DNA from: Sphingomonas hengshuiensis
GTDB lineage: Bacteria > Pseudomonadota > Alphaproteobacteria > Sphingomonadales > Sphingomonadaceae
Reading direction: 5' to 3'
NCBI RefSeq assembly: GCF_000935025.1
Contig: NZ_CP010836.1
Location: 496,001 to 560,000, forward strand
DNA: 64,000 nt
In this document: positions 54,492 to 63,264 of the stretch, one piece after another
How the letters are laid out: every line of letters starts with the position of its first letter
Numbering within the stretch: position 1 is the stretch's first letter
Position numbers and translations under genes: made by a program
Notes under the pieces: model-generated
What the model saw: the letters and a program-made list of their open reading frames with translations, nothing else
Database searches by the model: none
What the model was told of the DNA's origin: nothing

Positions 54492-55340
54492 TCAGCCGAG
54501 GATGCGCGCGACGGTTTCGGAAAGCGGGGTGGTGGGGCGACCGATCAGCCGGGACAGGGTGTGGCTGTCGTCGAACAGGCCGTCCTGCGCCGCGCCGGCA
54601 TCGGCACCCGCGAGCATCTGGGCCACCGGCTCGGGAAGGCCGAACCCGAGCAGCGCGGCGGCATAGTCCGCTTCGGACATATTGCGATAGGGCAAAGTCT
54701 TGCCGGTCTGGCGCGAGACCTCGGCGGCGAGACCGGCCATCGTCATCGCTTCGTCGCCGGCCAGTTCGTAGGTCGCGCCGGCATGGCCTTCGCCGGTGAG
54801 TACCGCCGCTGCCGCTTCGGCATAATCGTCGCGCGTGGCGACCGAAATCCTGCCGTCGCCCGCCGCGCCGATAAAGCCGCCAGCGGCCACCGCGCCGCCG
54901 ATCGCGCTCGCATAATTCTCCGAATACCAGCCGTTGCGCAGCAGCGTGAACGGGATGCCCGATTCGGTAAGCGCCGCCTCGGTCGCGAGATGCTCCTCTG
55001 CGAGGCCGGTGAGGGGCGAGGTGTCGGCGTGGAGCAGGCTGGTATAGACGATGTGCCCGACACCCGCCTGCTTCGCCGCGGCGATCACGTTGCGGTGCTG
55101 TTCGGTGCGCTGGCCGACTTCGCTGGACGAGATCAGCAGCAGCGTATCGACGCCGTCGAGCGCGGGTGCGAGGCTGACGGGGACCGCATAGTCGAATGCG
55201 CGCGCCGTCACGCCCGAACCGGCGAGCTTTTCGGGGGTGCGGACCAGCGCGACGATCCGGTCCGGCGCCACCCGCGCTTTGAGCTTTTCGAGAACGAGTG
55301 CGCCGAGTTGGCCGGTGGCTCCGGTGAGTGCGATGGTCAT
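54492..55340 (-). CDS. NmrA-like NAD(P)-dependent quinone oxidoreductase (QorB/YtfG-like)
   Basis: This 282-aa atypical SDR protein begins IALTGATGQLGALVLEKL (nucleotide-binding Gly motif). VDTLLLISSSEVGQRTEQHRNVIAAAKQAGVGHIVYTS and FTLLRNGWYSENYASAI follow, the pattern of E. coli YtfG (quinone oxidoreductase 2). It is divergent from an HxlR-type regulator with 78 bp between, exactly the ytfG-ytfH arrangement. It is therefore probably induced by electrophiles or redox stress through that regulator. Confidence 0.9.
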   Translation of the reverse strand: MTIALTGATGQLGALVLEKLKARVAPDRIVALVRTPEKLAGSGVTARAFDYAVPVSLAPALDGVDTLLLISSSEVGQRTEQHRNVIAAAKQAGVGHIVYTSLLHADTSPLTGLAEEHLATEAALTESGIPFTLLRNGWYSENYASAIGGAVAAGGFIGAAGDGRISVATRDDYAEAAAAVLTGEGHAGATYELAGDEAMTMAGLAAEVSRQTGKTLPYRNMSEADYAAALLGFGLPEPVAQMLAGADAGAAQDGLFDDSHTLSRLIGRPTTPLSETVARILG

Positions 55341-55384
55341 GTCCGAACGTCCTTGCTTGTGGAGCCGCCCAGATATGGGCGTTG

Positions 55385-55399
55385 CTTACCAACCGTAAG
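55385..55399. promoter_or_regulatory. Candidate HxlR operator between ytfG-like and regulator genes
   Basis: CTTAC-CAACC-GTAAG is a compact inverted repeat in the 78-bp divergent gap. A second GTAAG lies 10-20 bp further, close to the regulator start. The site suits control of both genes, as in the usual HxlR/YtfH arrangement. This is not proven. Confidence 0.4.
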
Positions 55400-55418
55400 T
55401 ACATACATAAGTGTAAGT

Positions 55419-55829
55419 ATGGAAAAAGTGCAGCCACAGGGCGAAACGCCGGCATCGATCTCCGAACAATTGCGGCGCGGCGCGCTGCTCGTCGCGGACT
55501 GCCCGTCGCGCGACGTGTTGCGGCATGTGACGAGCCGATGGGGCGTGCTGGTGCTGATCGTGCTCGAGGACGGCACGCACCGTTTCGGCGCATTGCGGCG
55601 GCGGATCGGCGGGGTGAGCGAGCGGATGCTGGCTCAGACACTGCAATGGCTCGAGCAGGATGGGCTGGTCGTTCGCACCGCGCATGCCGTGGTGCCGCCG
55701 CATGTCGAATATGGGCTGACCCCGCTGGGCGTCGAGGCGGCGCAGCGGGTGCGCGCGCTGGCGGACTGGATCGAGACATCGATGCCGCGGATCGCGGCGC
55801 ATTGGGACGCGCGGGGCGCCGTGGATTGA
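55419..55829 (+). CDS. HxlR family transcriptional regulator (YtfH-like)
   Basis: This 136-aa winged-helix regulator has the HxlR pattern: ADCPSRDVLRHVTSRWGVLVLIVLEDGTHRFGALRRRIGGVSERMLAQTL, followed by the wing VVPPHVEYGLTPLG. The early Cys28 in DCPSR is at the position used for redox sensing in YodB/QorR-like members. It is divergent from the NmrA-like quinone oxidoreductase, its likely target. The start is ATG at 55419. Confidence 0.92.
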   Translation: MEKVQPQGETPASISEQLRRGALLVADCPSRDVLRHVTSRWGVLVLIVLEDGTHRFGALRRRIGGVSERMLAQTLQWLEQDGLVVRTAHAVVPPHVEYGLTPLGVEAAQRVRALADWIETSMPRIAAHWDARGAVD

Positions 55830-55979
55830 AGGTTGCAGTCCCGCTTAGGATTAATCGATAGTAAACAATCTTTTAGAGCCAGTTCCGAGCAAAGATACGT
55901 TCATGTCGACGCCGAAATAAATTATACGGCCCGCAGGTCGCGCAACGTCTGAACGCTACTCCAGCAAGGGATTTTGCAT

Positions 55980-57113
55980 ATGTCGGGCTATGACATCTAC
56001 CAGCAGATTTTTGGTATCTCGATGAAGATTTGCGGTGCCGCCAATACGCAGGGCACGCCGGCGACATTGGCGCCGATCGTAACCGCCAAGCTTACGGCCT
56101 TGTTCAAGGCTTTCGCCCCCAACGACCAGTGGGATATCGTCTGGGGACCCGCCGTGTGGCAGGCGCCGGGCAGCAAGGCCGCCGACCAGACGCTGGCGGT
56201 CTGCTACAACCAGACCAGCAACCTGTACCAGATCGCGATCGCGGCGACGAACCCGTCCTCGCGCTTCGACATTCTGGTCGAGGATCTCGACGTGGCGCCG
56301 GTGCTGATGCAGCCGTTGCCGGGCGATCCGAGCGTTCGGATCAGCGCGGGCAACCATGCTGCGATGGACGTGCTGTTGAAGATGGTTCCGCTGAGCGGGC
56401 AGGCGGGCAGCGGACAGACGCTGGTGCAGTTCCTGACCGCCCAGACCCCGCGCGCGGACGCGCAACTGGTCGTTGCCGGGCACAGTCTGGGCGGCGGGCT
56501 GACGCCGCTGCTCGCCTATTCGCTGCTCAAGCAGGGGGCGTTCGGCACACGCTGGGCTTCGCTATCCACCTATCCGACGGCAGCGCCGACGGTGGCGGAC
56601 AAGGCATTCGCCGCGGCGTTCAAAGCCGCGTTTCCGCCGACCGATGCGGGCACGCCGACTCGCGCGCAATTTAACGCCGTGCTGTACAACGGGCTCGACA
56701 TCGTGCCGCACGCCTGGGCGACGGCGAGCACCCCACAACTGGGCGACATCACCGCCAGCACGCAGCCGGGGGCGATGTTCCTGACGTCCGCCGCGGTCGC
56801 GGTCGCGGTCGGGGGGCTGCGCCTCGAAGCGCTGGCGATGGTCGATTATGTCAGCCCGTACATCACGGTGCCCAGCAGCCAGTTGTTCCCAGGCAAACAG
56901 CAAATCGCGGAGATCGAGACGATCAAGCAATTCGAATCCGAACTGCTGTACCAGCATATCGGCGCCTATATCGATGCGTTCGGGCTCGGCTCGCTGGTCG
57001 ATACGAGCGAGATGGAGCAGGAGATCGGCGTGCCGTTGATGCCGCTGTTGCTGCGCGCCGCCACGCGGATGGAGGCGGCGGAAGCGGTTCGGGAGCCCGA
57101 GCCCGCCGAATAG
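55980..57113 (+). CDS. Lipase class 3-like alpha/beta hydrolase
   Basis: This 377-aa protein has the lipase-3 nucleophile elbow QLVVAGHSLGGGLTPLLAYSLL (Ser169). It shows the usual layout: an Ile-rich N-terminal part, a long stretch before the elbow, NGLDIVPHAWA after it (the Asp-His region), and a C-terminal region of charged helices. There is no clear signal peptide. ATG 55980 has AAGGG 9 bp upstream. The 150 bp before it are markedly richer in A and T than the surroundings, perhaps the promoter. The substrate is unknown. Confidence 0.82.
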   Translation: MSGYDIYQQIFGISMKICGAANTQGTPATLAPIVTAKLTALFKAFAPNDQWDIVWGPAVWQAPGSKAADQTLAVCYNQTSNLYQIAIAATNPSSRFDILVEDLDVAPVLMQPLPGDPSVRISAGNHAAMDVLLKMVPLSGQAGSGQTLVQFLTAQTPRADAQLVVAGHSLGGGLTPLLAYSLLKQGAFGTRWASLSTYPTAAPTVADKAFAAAFKAAFPPTDAGTPTRAQFNAVLYNGLDIVPHAWATASTPQLGDITASTQPGAMFLTSAAVAVAVGGLRLEALAMVDYVSPYITVPSSQLFPGKQQIAEIETIKQFESELLYQHIGAYIDAFGLGSLVDTSEMEQEIGVPLMPLLLRAATRMEAAEAVREPEPAE

Positions 57114-57125
57114 GGCGCTTGCGCG

Positions 57126-57155
57126 TGGCGCGTCCCGCAAGGGCGGGGCGCGCCA
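57126..57155. terminator. Perfect 13-bp hairpin between convergent lipase and ABC genes
   Basis: TGGCGCGTCCCGC (57126-57138) and GCGGGGCGCGCCA (57143-57155) pair over 13 bp (one G-T pair) with a 4-nt loop. It sits in the 58-bp gap between converging genes and would stop both transcripts. There is no T-tract. Confidence 0.6.
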
Positions 57156-57171
57156 TGGCGACAGCCGGGGC

Positions 57172-58971
57172 TCAGGCGGACTCGTGGAACTGCAGCGCCG
57201 CGAGCCGGGCGTAGATGCCGCCCTTCGCCACCAGATCGGCGTGATTGCCCGATTCGACGACGCGGCCTTCCTCCATCACGAGGATCCGGCGGGCGGCGCG
57301 GACGGTGGCGAGGCGGTGCGCGATGACCAATGTCGTGCGGTCGCGCATCAGCCGCTCCAGCGCATCCTGGACCAGCCGCTCGCTTTCGGCGTCGAGCGCC
57401 GAGGTTGCCTCGTCGAGCAGCAGGATCGGGGCGTCGCGGAGCAGCGCGCGGGCGATCGCGACTCGCTGGCGCTGGCCGCCCGAGAGGCGCGCGCCGCCTT
57501 CGCCGAGGAAGGTGTCGAGGCCCTGGGGCAAGTCGCGCAGGAAATCGGCGGCATTGGCGGCCTCTGCGGCGGCCCATAGCTTTTCGTCGCTCGCGTCCCA
57601 GGCGCCGTAGCGGAGATTGTCGCGTGCGGAGGCGGCGAAGATCACCGTCTCCTGCGGCACGATCGCCATGCGGCTGCGCACGTCCGCGGGATCGGCATCG
57701 CGCAGGTTTACGCCGTCGACTCGGACCACGCCCGATTCGGGATCGTAAAAGCGCTGGAGCAGTTGGAACAGCGTCGACTTGCCCGCGCCCGAGGGGCCGA
57801 CGACGGCGACCGTCTCGCCCGGCTGGACGTCGAGCGAGAAGTCGGCGAGCACAGCGACTTCGGGGCGCGTCGGATAGCGGAAGGTGACGCGGTCGAACGC
57901 GACGGCGCCGCGTGGCGGGAGCGGGAGCGCGACCGGATTGGCCGGCGGGGCGATGTCGGGCTCCTGCGCGAGCAGTTCGGCGAGTCGGCTGGCGGCGCCC
58001 GAGGCGCGCAGCAGGTCGCCATAGACTTCGGTCAGCGCGCCGAACGATCCGGTGACGAGCCCGGCGGTGATGACGAATGCCGTGATCGACCCGCCCGAGA
58101 TGCGGCCCTCCGCCACGCCCGACACCGCGTCCCACATGATCAGCGTGATCGCAGTGAACAACAGCCCGATGACGAGCGCAGTCATCACCGCGCGCAGGGC
58201 GAAGCGGCGCTGGGCGGCGGCGAAGCTGCGCGTGACGGCGTCGTGGAACCGCCCCGCCTCGCGCTTCTCCTGCCCAAAGGCCTGGACGATGCGCATCGCC
58301 CCCAGCGTTTCGGACGCGATCGCGCCAATGTCCGCGACGCGATCCTGGCTCGAGCGCGACAGATTGCGGACGCGCCCGCCCAGCCACACGATCGGAATGA
58401 CCACGATCGGCAGCCCGACGATCAGATAGGCCGCGATCTTCGGCGCGAGCGCGAACAGATAGAGTATGCCGCCGACTCCGGTCAGCAGGTTGCGCAGCGC
58501 CGTGGACACGGTGGACCCGACCACCTGTTCGACGATGGCCGTGTCCGAGGTCAGCCGTGAGGCGATTTCGGAGGGGCGGTTCTCCTCGAACCATTTGGGC
58601 GGCAGCCGCAGCAGGTTGCGATGGACTGCGGTGCGCATGTCCGCGACGGTGCGCTCGCCGAGCCACGACACGAAGAAGAAGCGCACCGCCGTCGCGACCG
58701 CGAGCAACAGCACGACGAGCAACAGCCCCTCGAAATAGACGCCGATCCGGCTGGGATCCGCGCCGGCGGCAAAGCCGTTGTCGACCACCTGCTTGAAGGT
58801 GCGCGGAATCCACAATGTCGCGGCGGACGATGTGACGAGCGCGACGATGGCGATTATCAGCTGGAGCGGATAGCGCCGCGTGAAGCTCCAGATCACGCGC
58901 AGATTGCTCAGCTTGCGACGCGGTTGCGGCGGCGGCGGGGCAGCGGGGGCAGGCGGGGCGGGTTCGGCCAT
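57172..58971 (-). CDS. ABC exporter, fused membrane and ATPase domains
   Basis: This 599-aa half-transporter has six spans over residues about 35-320 (LQLIIAIVALVTSSAATLW, GLLLVVLLLAVATAVRFFFV and others). The ATPase domain has Walker A GPSGAGKST near residue 392, Q-loop AIVPQETVIFA, signature LSGGQRQRVAIARALL, Walker B ILLLDEATSALD and H-loop VIAHR. It is of the MsbA/multidrug type, exporting lipid or hydrophobic compounds. The N-terminus is Pro/Ala-rich, and the substrate is not predictable. Confidence 0.93.
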   Translation of the reverse strand: MAEPAPPAPAAPPPPQPRRKLSNLRVIWSFTRRYPLQLIIAIVALVTSSAATLWIPRTFKQVVDNGFAAGADPSRIGVYFEGLLLVVLLLAVATAVRFFFVSWLGERTVADMRTAVHRNLLRLPPKWFEENRPSEIASRLTSDTAIVEQVVGSTVSTALRNLLTGVGGILYLFALAPKIAAYLIVGLPIVVIPIVWLGGRVRNLSRSSQDRVADIGAIASETLGAMRIVQAFGQEKREAGRFHDAVTRSFAAAQRRFALRAVMTALVIGLLFTAITLIMWDAVSGVAEGRISGGSITAFVITAGLVTGSFGALTEVYGDLLRASGAASRLAELLAQEPDIAPPANPVALPLPPRGAVAFDRVTFRYPTRPEVAVLADFSLDVQPGETVAVVGPSGAGKSTLFQLLQRFYDPESGVVRVDGVNLRDADPADVRSRMAIVPQETVIFAASARDNLRYGAWDASDEKLWAAAEAANAADFLRDLPQGLDTFLGEGGARLSGGQRQRVAIARALLRDAPILLLDEATSALDAESERLVQDALERLMRDRTTLVIAHRLATVRAARRILVMEEGRVVESGNHADLVAKGGIYARLAALQFHESA

Positions 58972-59122
58972 GCGGCGGGACCTAGCGCGAATGCGGGGTC
59001 AGGGGAACTCCCGGCGCGCAGCACCGTAATGATACATGACATTGCAGCGCAGCATCGCGCCGTATATATGGAAAGATGGACCGGCGCCGCGTGCTTGCGT
59101 GGGTGACGGTGGAAGGAATTGC

Positions 59123-60355
59123 ATGCTGTACGACGCCTATGAAATCCAGCGCTCGCTGCTCGCCGGCGCGAGCGCGCTGGCGAATTTCAGTGCGGGGTTG
59201 CTCAACAATCCGGCCAATCCGTTCGCCTATTTCGGCGGCGGCCCGGTGATGGGCTCCGCGCTCGAAGTGTTCGCACACGCCTCCGCGCCGCGCGGCAAGC
59301 CGGATTTCAACCTCGACCACACGCTGATCGACGGCGAGCCGGTCGCGGTTCATGAGGAAATCGTGCTGCGCAAGCCGTTCGGCCAGCTCAAGCGCTTCGT
59401 GCGCGAAGGCGTCGAGGGCGGGCCCAAGCTGCTGATCGTCGCGCCGATGTCGGGCCATTATGCCACGCTGTTGCGCGGCACGGTCGAGCGGATGCTGCCG
59501 GTTGCGGACGTGTACGTCACCGACTGGCGCGACGCGAAACAGGTGCCGCTCAACGACGGGCGATTCGATCTGGACGATTATGTCGACTATCTGGTCGAGT
59601 TCCTCGCGCATATCGGCGCGGAGGGCGCGCCGCGGCCGCATATGCTGGCGGTGTGCCAGCCTTCGGTGCCGTGCTACGCCGCCGCCGCGCTGATGAGCGC
59701 CGACAAGCACCCCAACCGCCCCGCGACGCTGACCATGATGGGCGGCCCGATCGACACGCGCGAGGCGCCGACCGCGGTCAACACGCTGGCGACCGAGCGG
59801 CCGCATAGCTGGTTCGAGCGCAACGTCATCGCGACGATCCCGATGAGCTATCCCGGCGCAGGCCGGCGCGTCTATCCGGGCTTCCTCCAGCTCGCCGGGT
59901 TCATGACGATGAACCTCGGCAACCACATGGTCAGCCATTGGGAGCTGTTCAAGCATCTGGTCCAGGGCGATGGCGAGAGCGCCGACGCGACGATGTCCTT
60001 CTACGAGGAATATCGCTCGGTCTGCGACATGACCGCCGAATTCTATCTCCAGACGATCGATGTCGTGTTCCAGACGCACGCGCTGCCCAAGGGCGAGATG
60101 CTGCATCGCGGGCGTCGCGTCGATCCGTCGGCGATCACCGATGTGGCGATCCTGGCGATCGAGGGCGAGCGCGACGATATTTCGGGGATCGGCCAGACCA
60201 AGGCCGCGCTGACCATTTCCGACAAGCTGCCCGAGGCGATGAAGCATTACCACCTCGCCCCCGAGGTCGGCCATTACGGCATTTTCAACGGCTCCAAATG
60301 GCGCAACCGCATCGCGCCGGTGGTCGAAGAGTGGATGGCCAAGCATCCCGGCTGA
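59123..60355 (+). CDS. phaZ: Intracellular polyhydroxyalkanoate depolymerase
   Basis: This 410-aa protein shows the intracellular PhaZ pattern: MLYDAYEIQRSLLAGASALANFSAG, then PLIVAPMSGH-like KLLIVAPMSGHYATLLRGTVE, VYVTDWRDAKQVPL, and the nucleophile site AVCQPSVPCYAA with Ser181. YGIFNGSKWRNRIAPVVEEW is typical near the end. It breaks down stored PHA granules to hydroxyacids. A GGAAGGA site precedes the ATG at 59123. No PHA synthase lies in the window. Confidence 0.92.
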   Translation: MLYDAYEIQRSLLAGASALANFSAGLLNNPANPFAYFGGGPVMGSALEVFAHASAPRGKPDFNLDHTLIDGEPVAVHEEIVLRKPFGQLKRFVREGVEGGPKLLIVAPMSGHYATLLRGTVERMLPVADVYVTDWRDAKQVPLNDGRFDLDDYVDYLVEFLAHIGAEGAPRPHMLAVCQPSVPCYAAAALMSADKHPNRPATLTMMGGPIDTREAPTAVNTLATERPHSWFERNVIATIPMSYPGAGRRVYPGFLQLAGFMTMNLGNHMVSHWELFKHLVQGDGESADATMSFYEEYRSVCDMTAEFYLQTIDVVFQTHALPKGEMLHRGRRVDPSAITDVAILAIEGERDDISGIGQTKAALTISDKLPEAMKHYHLAPEVGHYGIFNGSKWRNRIAPVVEEWMAKHPG

Positions 60356-60416
60356 CGCCTGCCCGACAGGTGGATAGCGGCGCGATCCCCTTGTCGTAGG
60401 GCGTGGCGGCGCTACA

Positions 60417-60623
60417 CCCTTCCCCGTAACGGGGAGGGGAATCGCATTTGGATGCGGACGCTCAATTTTGCTTCGTCATGCTGAACTTGTTTCAGCATCC
60501 ATGGCGCAACAAGCTGCGGATTCGCGTGTTGCACGTTGGACCCTGAAACGAGTTCAGGGTGACGAGAAGTGAAAGAAGCAACGCCCATTTCAAAGGCGAT
60601 TGCCTTCCCCGCAAAGGGGAGAC
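60417..60623. repeat. Nested repeats upstream of the MFS gene
   Basis: An outer pair, CTTCCCCGTAACGGGGAGGG-type at the left and GGCGATTGCCTTCCCCGC-type at the right, is complementary over most of its length (GGGGAATCGC against GCGATTGCC with gaps). Nested inside at 60474-60564 is a second element with CGTCA/GTGACG ends and two hairpins (TGCTGAA-cttg-TTTCAGCA and CCCTGAA-acgag-TTCAGGG), a common sphingomonad repeat type. The purine-rich right end directly precedes the MFS start. Confidence 0.85.
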
Positions 60624-60627
60624 GGGG

Positions 60628-62217
60628 ATGACGACGGCGGCGAGTGCGCCCACGGCGAAGGACATGCGGCTGGTGATCGGCGCGTCCTCGCTGGGTACGA
60701 TGTTCGAATGGTATGATTTCTTCATCTACGGCACCCTCGCCGCATCGGGGATCATCGGGCGGGCCTTCTTTCCGGCGAGCAACGAAGTGCTCCAGACATT
60801 GCTCGCCTGGGCGGGGTTCGCGGTCGGATTCGGGTTCAGGCCGCTGGGGGCGGTGCTGTTCGGCTATCTGGGCGACAGACTGGGGCGCAAATATACCTTC
60901 CTCGTCACCATCACGCTGATGGGCATCGCCACCGCGGGCGTGGGGCTGGTGCCGAGCTATGCGACGATCGGGATGGCGGCGCCCGCGATCATCATCGTGC
61001 TGCGCATCCTCCAGGGCCTTGCGCTGGGCGGCGAATATGGCGGGGCGGCAATCTATGTCGCCGAGCATTCGACCGACGGGCGCGCGGGCTATCATACCAG
61101 CTTTATCCAGGCGAGCGTGGCGGGGGGCTTCATCCTCAGCCTGGTCGTGGTTCTGGCCGCCAAATTCGGGCTGGCCGACTATTGGGAGGCGTGGGGGTGG
61201 CGGGTGCCGTTCCTGTTCTCGATCCTATTGCTCGGCATATCGCTGTGGATGCGGCTCAAGCTGTCCGAGAGCCCGGTCTTCCAGGCGATGAAGGAAGCGG
61301 GCGAGACCGCGGGCAATCCCTTTATCGAGAGCTTTACCTATCCCGGCAATTGGAAGCGGCTGCTGGTCGCGCTGTTCGGGATCGCGGCGGGGCTGACGGT
61401 GATCTGGTACACGTCGATGTTCTCGGTGCTGTCGTTCCTGACCGGTCCGATGCGGATGGACGCGACCGCGGCGCAGCTCATCACCGGCGGGTCGGCGATC
61501 GTGGGCACGGGCTTCTACATCTATTTCGGCCACCTCTCGGATCGGGTGGGGCGCAAGCGGCCGATCGTCATCGGCTATATCCTGACGCTGATCCTGATCT
61601 TCCCGTTGTTCTGGGTGATCGGCAGCGCAGCCAATCCGGGGCTCGTGCGGGCAGCGCGGCAGGCGCCGGTGATCGTCACCGGGCCGCATTGTGCCTATGA
61701 TCCGTTCTCGACCAAGCAGGCCGATGCCTGTGGCCAGTTGCTCGACCATCTTTCCAAGCGCGGCATTGCCTATACGACGGCGACCGCCCCGGTCGTGACG
61801 GTGCGGATCGGCGGGCAGCCAGTGGACGATACCAGCCCGGCGGCGCTCGACGCGGCACTGACCCAGGCGGGCTATGCGCTCGGCAAGACGGTGCCGGCAG
61901 CGGGCAATATCGCAGTGATCGTTCTCGCGATCCTGGGCCTCATGGCGCTTTCCGGCATCACCTATGGCCCGGTCGCCGCGCTGCTGAGCGAGATGTTCCC
62001 GAGCCGCATCCGATACAGCTCGATGTCGATCCCCTATCATATCGGCACGGGCTATTTCGGCGGATTCCTGCCGCTGATCAGCCAGTATATCGTCGCCAAG
62101 TCGGGCAATCCCTTCGCCGGGCTGTGGTACACATTTGCGGTGGTGGCGATGGCGCTGGTCGTCACGATCTTCGGGCTGAAGGAGACAGTGGTGGAACCGG
62201 GGCCGAGTTGCGACTAA
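60628..62217 (+). CDS. MFS transporter, metabolite:H+ symporter type, with extra soluble domain
   Basis: This 529-aa protein has twelve-span MFS layout. The MHS/SHS-type start GASSLGTMFEWYDFFIYGTLA comes first, and the A-motif GYLGDRLGRK lies after span 2. RILQGLALGGEYGGAAIYVAEH lies in span 5. Between spans about 9 and 10 there is an insertion (residues about 345-420; TGPHCAYDPFSTKQADACGQLL to AALTQAGYALG). It contains two cysteines, lies on the periplasmic side, and is not part of a normal MFS. The family takes up organic acids or osmolytes with protons; the substrate is unknown. GGGGAGACGGGG upstream serves as ribosome-binding site. Confidence 0.92.
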   Translation: MTTAASAPTAKDMRLVIGASSLGTMFEWYDFFIYGTLAASGIIGRAFFPASNEVLQTLLAWAGFAVGFGFRPLGAVLFGYLGDRLGRKYTFLVTITLMGIATAGVGLVPSYATIGMAAPAIIIVLRILQGLALGGEYGGAAIYVAEHSTDGRAGYHTSFIQASVAGGFILSLVVVLAAKFGLADYWEAWGWRVPFLFSILLLGISLWMRLKLSESPVFQAMKEAGETAGNPFIESFTYPGNWKRLLVALFGIAAGLTVIWYTSMFSVLSFLTGPMRMDATAAQLITGGSAIVGTGFYIYFGHLSDRVGRKRPIVIGYILTLILIFPLFWVIGSAANPGLVRAARQAPVIVTGPHCAYDPFSTKQADACGQLLDHLSKRGIAYTTATAPVVTVRIGGQPVDDTSPAALDAALTQAGYALGKTVPAAGNIAVIVLAILGLMALSGITYGPVAALLSEMFPSRIRYSSMSIPYHIGTGYFGGFLPLISQYIVAKSGNPFAGLWYTFAVVAMALVVTIFGLKETVVEPGPSCD

Positions 62218-62227
62218 TCCGCCGCGC

Positions 62228-63253
62228 ATGACTGCATCGCCGTTACGGCTGCGCCTCGACGGCGCGGCGCTCGTCTCGAACTGGAAGCTGCTCGCAAGGC
62301 TGAGCGAAGGCGCGGCATGTGGCGCGGCGGTGAAGGCCGATGGCTATGGGCTGGGCGCGGGCGAAGTGGTGCGGCGGCTGGCCGAGGCGGGATGCCGCGA
62401 CTTCTTCGTCGCGGCGTGGAGCGAGGCGCGGGCGCTGGCCGATCTGGGCGTGTCGGTATCGGTGCTGCACGGGGTGCAGGCGGGCGAGATGGCCGACATG
62501 CCCGCAGGGGTGCGGCCCGTGCTCAACACCCCGGAGCAGGTGGCGCGGTGGCGCGAGGGCGGCGGCGACCGCTGCGACGTGATGGTCGATACCGGCATGA
62601 ACCGGCTGGGCGTGTCGATCGCGGACGTGGGCGCCGGGCTGCTCGACGGACTGCGTATCGAGACGCTGATGACGCATATGGTGAGCGCGGACGAGGATGT
62701 GCCGCTGAACGAGCGGCAGCGCGCCGCCTTTGCGGGGCTGGCCGGGCGGACGCAGGCGCGGCGGATGAGCCTTGCCAATTCCGCGGCGATTGCGCTGGGG
62801 CGCGACTATGCGTTCGACCTGACGCGGCCCGGCATCGCGCTGTACGGCGGGGTGCAGCGCAGCGGCCATGCGGGAATCCGCCAGGTTGCGACGCCCGAGG
62901 TGCGGATCATCCAGCGGAGGCGCGTCCGCGCGGGCGAGACGGTGGGGTATAACGCCACCTTCACGGCGCCGCGCGACATGGAGATCGCGACGTTGAACCT
63001 CGGCTATGCCGATGGCTATCTCCGTTGCTTCTCCGAAAAGGGGCGTGCGCGGGCCGGCGATGCGGTGCTGCCGGTGATCGGGCGGGTGTCGATGGACCTC
63101 ACCGCGCTGTGCGTCGACGCCGCCCCCGAACTGGCCGAGGGCGACTGGGTGGCGATGGACTATGCGCTGCCCGAGACAGCGGCGTTGAGCGGGCTGTCGC
63201 AATATGAGTTGCTGACCGGGTTGGGGAAGCGCTTCGATCGGGTTTGGGAGTAG
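62228..63253 (+). CDS. alr: Alanine racemase
   Basis: This 341-aa PLP enzyme supplies D-alanine for peptidoglycan. The PLP Lys36 lies in CGAAVKADGYGLG. DVMVDTGMNRLGV, MSLANSAAIAL and the second catalytic residue Tyr in ETVGYNATF are present, and the C-terminal VIGRVSMDLTALCV is typical. It is a little shorter than E. coli Alr (359). The start lies 10 bp after the MFS stop, probably in one transcript with it. Confidence 0.95.
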   Translation: MTASPLRLRLDGAALVSNWKLLARLSEGAACGAAVKADGYGLGAGEVVRRLAEAGCRDFFVAAWSEARALADLGVSVSVLHGVQAGEMADMPAGVRPVLNTPEQVARWREGGGDRCDVMVDTGMNRLGVSIADVGAGLLDGLRIETLMTHMVSADEDVPLNERQRAAFAGLAGRTQARRMSLANSAAIALGRDYAFDLTRPGIALYGGVQRSGHAGIRQVATPEVRIIQRRRVRAGETVGYNATFTAPRDMEIATLNLGYADGYLRCFSEKGRARAGDAVLPVIGRVSMDLTALCVDAAPELAEGDWVAMDYALPETAALSGLSQYELLTGLGKRFDRVWE

Positions 63254-63264
63254 GGCCGCCGCGG

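Noticed and set aside
55830..55979. An A/T-rich island before the lipase gene as horizontally acquired DNA
   Set aside because: It is only about 150 bp and the lipase gene itself has normal codon use, so a promoter region is the simpler reading.
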